The notes under the pieces are model-generated. The model ran no database searches. It saw only the letters and a program-made list of their open reading frames with translations, and was not told the origin of the DNA. Both the position numbers and the translations under genes were made by a program. Of a stretch of DNA of 64,000 bases, positions 62,008-64,000 are shown in pieces. Every line of letters begins with the position of its first letter. The first letter of the stretch is position 1. Source of the stretch: B46-G9 sp964548365 (GTDB lineage Bacteria > Desulfobacterota > DSM-4660 > Desulfatiglandales > Desulfatiglandaceae); assembly GCA_964548365.1 (NCBI GenBank), contig CAZJRD010000004.1, positions 1-64,000 of the forward strand. The letters are read 5' to 3'.

Positions 62008-63366
62008 TTATTCCTTTGGATTCTCCTCTATTTCCGGTTCAGACTCTTCATCGGCCGGTTGCCCTTCTTCATCATCCTCGGTCACAGTGTTTTCACTCTC
62101 TTGTGCAGCGCCTTCTTCGGGCGCAGTGTTTTTTTCCGGCGTGTACTCCCCGGCACTCTGAATGATGGCCTGTGCATCCTCTTCAGGGATATCACCGATG
62201 GACATCAACTCATCCACGGTAGCACCTGCCAAATCCCGTGCCGACCGAAAGCCTTCCTCAAAAAGGTTTCCCGCCAGTTTTTCTCCAACGCCCTCCACAC
62301 CAATCAGAGACATATAGTTTTCTTTCAAGGCCTCGCTGTAGTGGCTCTCGCTGGTAACGTCCAGTTTCCATCCAGTCAATCTCGACGCCAGTCGGACATT
62401 TTGTCCCCGCTTCCCGATCGCCAATGACAGCTGGTCATCAGGGACGACAACCTCCATGGTCTGATTTGTCTCATCCATGATCACCCGAACGATTTCAGCG
62501 GGAGCAAGGCCGTTACAAATGAACTTTGCGGAGTCAGGGTCCCATGTAACGATATCTATTTTTTCTCCCCGCAGTTCCTGGACCACCGCCTGGACCCTGC
62601 TCCCTTTCACCCCTACGCAGGCACCCACGGGATCCACATCCGACTCTTTCGAAGAGACGGCTATCTTTGCGCGACTTCCCGGCTCCCGGGCGACCTGCAC
62701 AATTTGTACGATCCCCTCGGAAATCTCGGGGACCTCCGTCTCAAAAAGGGCTGAGAGAAAATTCGGATGGGTCCGTGAAAGGATAATCTGAGGTCCCCTG
62801 CTGAATTGCTTCACGTCGAGGATATATGCCCTGATCCGATCTCCCTGCCGATATGACTCCCTTGGAATTTGTTCCCTGCCGGGCAGTTCAGCTTCCGTAC
62901 GCCCGAGATTAACGATGATAGCCCCTTTGTCAAAGCGCTGAACTATACCGTTGATAATTTCTCCTTTTCTGTCCTTGAAATCGTCGAAAACGATATCGCG
63001 CTCGGCTTCTTTCAGTCTTTGCATGATCACCTGTTTCGCGGACTGCGCGGCGATCCTTCCGAAAGAGCCCATATCCATTTTCATGCCAAGGCTGTCCCCC
63101 AACTCGGACTCAGGGTCCAACTCCCTGGCCTCTTCCAGAGAGACATGCAGGTGTTCATCAGTCACCTCTGAAACCACTTCTTTGAATTCAAAGACTTCTA
63201 TTTCACCCAGCTCATCGTTGAAGCTTACTTCCATATCGCGCTCAGCACCGAATGTCTTCTTTGCAGCCGCTTTCACCGCCTCTTCCAGGGCCTGGACAAG
63301 CACGTCTTTTTCAACGCCCTTTTCCCGGCTCACTTGCTCTATCATCTTTTTTAGATCCGTTAACAT
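62008..63366 (-). CDS. nusA: Transcription termination/antitermination factor NusA
   Basis: The 452-residue factor binds RNA polymerase and nascent RNA. Visible parts are the N-terminal polymerase-binding domain (residues 1-125), the S1 domain (GEIINGIVQRFDKGAIIVNLG), KH1 with DPVGACVGVKGSRVQAVVQEL, KH2 with LSLAIGKRGQNVRLASRLTGW, a helix-hairpin-helix-like segment (IGVEGVGEKLAGNLFEEGF) and an acidic Glu-rich tail (about 405-452). It is downstream of rimP by 53 bases, as is common. Confidence 0.96.
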   Translation of the reverse strand: MLTDLKKMIEQVSREKGVEKDVLVQALEEAVKAAAKKTFGAERDMEVSFNDELGEIEVFEFKEVVSEVTDEHLHVSLEEARELDPESELGDSLGMKMDMGSFGRIAAQSAKQVIMQRLKEAERDIVFDDFKDRKGEIINGIVQRFDKGAIIVNLGRTEAELPGREQIPRESYRQGDRIRAYILDVKQFSRGPQIILSRTHPNFLSALFETEVPEISEGIVQIVQVAREPGSRAKIAVSSKESDVDPVGACVGVKGSRVQAVVQELRGEKIDIVTWDPDSAKFICNGLAPAEIVRVIMDETNQTMEVVVPDDQLSLAIGKRGQNVRLASRLTGWKLDVTSESHYSEALKENYMSLIGVEGVGEKLAGNLFEEGFRSARDLAGATVDELMSIGDIPEEDAQAIIQSAGEYTPEKNTAPEEGAAQESENTVTEDDEEGQPADEESEPEIEENPKE

Positions 63367-63419
63367 TTTTCTCCTGCTCCACCATTCATTGGGTTGATTC
63401 TTCTATGGATGGGCACTAG

Positions 63420-63884
63420 TTACTCATAGACAAGGTTCGCCTTGTCAATTCCCTTCATCGGCAACGCGGTTTCCTTCTGGTCAACCTCGACCACAATCGT
63501 TCCTTCCTTCATACCGCTCAGGCGACCGGTGAAATTGCGGCGCCCTTCCATGGGGCTTTTCATCCGCACTTTCACTTTTTTCCCCATGGCCCACACAAAA
63601 TCTTTTTCCTTTTTCAGGCGCCGGTTGAGCCCGGGAGACGAAACCTCCAGCACATATCTTTCCGGAATGAGATCCTTTACATCGATCAGAACACCAATCT
63701 CCCGGCTCACACGGGCGCAATCATCAAGAGTCACTCCGCCGGGCCTGTCCATGTATAGCCTGAGCACCCTTCTCCCCCCTGCGGCAACGTATTCCACATC
63801 AACAAGTTCAAATCCCATCTCGCCAAGGACGGGTTCCACGAGCATGATTATTTGATCGATTATCATGCCACCCGGTACATTCAT
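63420..63884 (-). CDS. rimP: Ribosome maturation factor RimP
   Basis: The 154-residue protein has the N-terminal DUF150 domain (MLVEPVLGEMGFELVDVEYV, VLRLYMDRPGGVTLDDCARVS, YVLEVSSPGLNR) and the C-terminal SH3-like domain (GRLSGMKEGTIVVEVDQKE). It is needed for 30S assembly. It is the first gene of the operon seen in the window; an upstream terminator at 63950-63973 separates it from whatever precedes. Starts at 63884 or 63866 (internal ATG) are both possible. Confidence 0.93.
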   Translation of the reverse strand: MNVPGGMIIDQIIMLVEPVLGEMGFELVDVEYVAAGGRRVLRLYMDRPGGVTLDDCARVSREIGVLIDVKDLIPERYVLEVSSPGLNRRLKKEKDFVWAMGKKVKVRMKSPMEGRRNFTGRLSGMKEGTIVVEVDQKETALPMKGIDKANLVYE

Positions 63885-63949
63885 CGTCTATTCAACACCC
63901 CTCTCAGCCTTCCGCCTTCAACCTAAACAGCCAATTAGCCCTATACATA

Positions 63950-63973
63950 CAAAAAGCGGGCTAAAGGCCCGCT
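63950..63973 (-). terminator. Intrinsic terminator upstream of rimP
   Basis: On the minus strand the stem AAGCGGGC, loop CTTTA, GCCCGCTT is followed by TTTG, a compact terminator of the gene or RNA that lies beyond the right end of the window. It marks the upstream limit of the rimP-nusA-infB transcription unit. Confidence 0.75.
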
Positions 63974-64000
63974 TCCTCATCTGCAGACTAGATTGTAGGG

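Overview
The window looks like chromosome of an anaerobic Desulfobacterota-type ('deltaproteobacterial') bacterium, a sulfate reducer or syntroph. Two things suggest this. The right-hand 13 kb carries a translation/RNA-metabolism operon in an order familiar from that group (rimP-nusA-ylxR-infB-DUF503-rbfA-DHH phosphoesterase-truB-rpsO-pnp-M16 protease-dut-MBL hydrolase, all on the minus strand). The left-hand 50 kb carries oxygen-independent catabolism: corrinoid methyl transfer, aldehyde:ferredoxin oxidoreductase, a molybdopterin enzyme, acyl-CoA ligases, an acyl-CoA dehydrogenase and many branched-chain-amino-acid-type (Liv/HAAT) ABC transporters. No species can be named from the sequence alone.

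Layout. 0-1.1 kb: a dispersed repeat, a lone GAF-domain protein and an intergenic region. 1.1-4.8 kb (plus strand): an XRE-cupin regulator, an acyl-CoA ligase and a split aconitase X (large and small subunits). 4.8-35.8 kb (minus strand): an uninterrupted 31-kb array of 28 genes. Read in its direction of transcription it holds an acyl-CoA ligase, an aryl-alcohol-type Zn dehydrogenase, an aldehyde:ferredoxin oxidoreductase, a MoaF-like protein, an SDR, a complete Liv transporter, a MoaD-like protein, a rhodanese, two corrinoid-protein/URO-D-type methyltransferase pairs with a RACo-type activator, a methyltetrahydrofolate methyltransferase, a Tat-exported binding protein and a DUF1638 protein, then a molybdopterin enzyme with its ferredoxin subunit and a second Liv transporter with an acyl-CoA ligase embedded in it. 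36.3-40.8 kb (plus): a FAD oxidase / FeS (CCG) protein / FAD oxidase trio of GlcDEF-like composition. 40.9-49.2 kb (minus): SDR, repeat copy, cupin, acyl-CoA dehydrogenase and a third Liv transporter. 49.6-50.4 kb (plus): a FadR-type GntR regulator. 50.4-51.1 kb: a third repeat copy and non-coding sequence marking the boundary with the housekeeping operon (51.1-63.9 kb).

How it may work together (inference). The Liv-type systems import small organic acids, possibly aromatic. AMP-forming ligases activate them to CoA thioesters. The alcohol dehydrogenase and aldehyde:ferredoxin oxidoreductase would oxidise an alcohol to an aldehyde to an acid before activation. The corrinoid system would strip methyl groups (O-, N- or S-methyl) and pass them to tetrahydrofolate. 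The FAD/FeS trio and the acyl-CoA dehydrogenase oxidise further intermediates.

Most notable non-coding signals: two near-copies of a divergent promoter/operator region (about 36.01-36.12 kb and 49.29-49.40 kb) that probably place the ligase array, the FAD/FeS trio, the third transporter and the GntR gene under one regulator; a ~180-210 bp inverted-repeat element in three copies around the accessory modules; and a 233-bp MITE-like palindromic element inside the housekeeping operon. I saw no tRNA, rRNA, CRISPR array, transposase or recognisable riboswitch.
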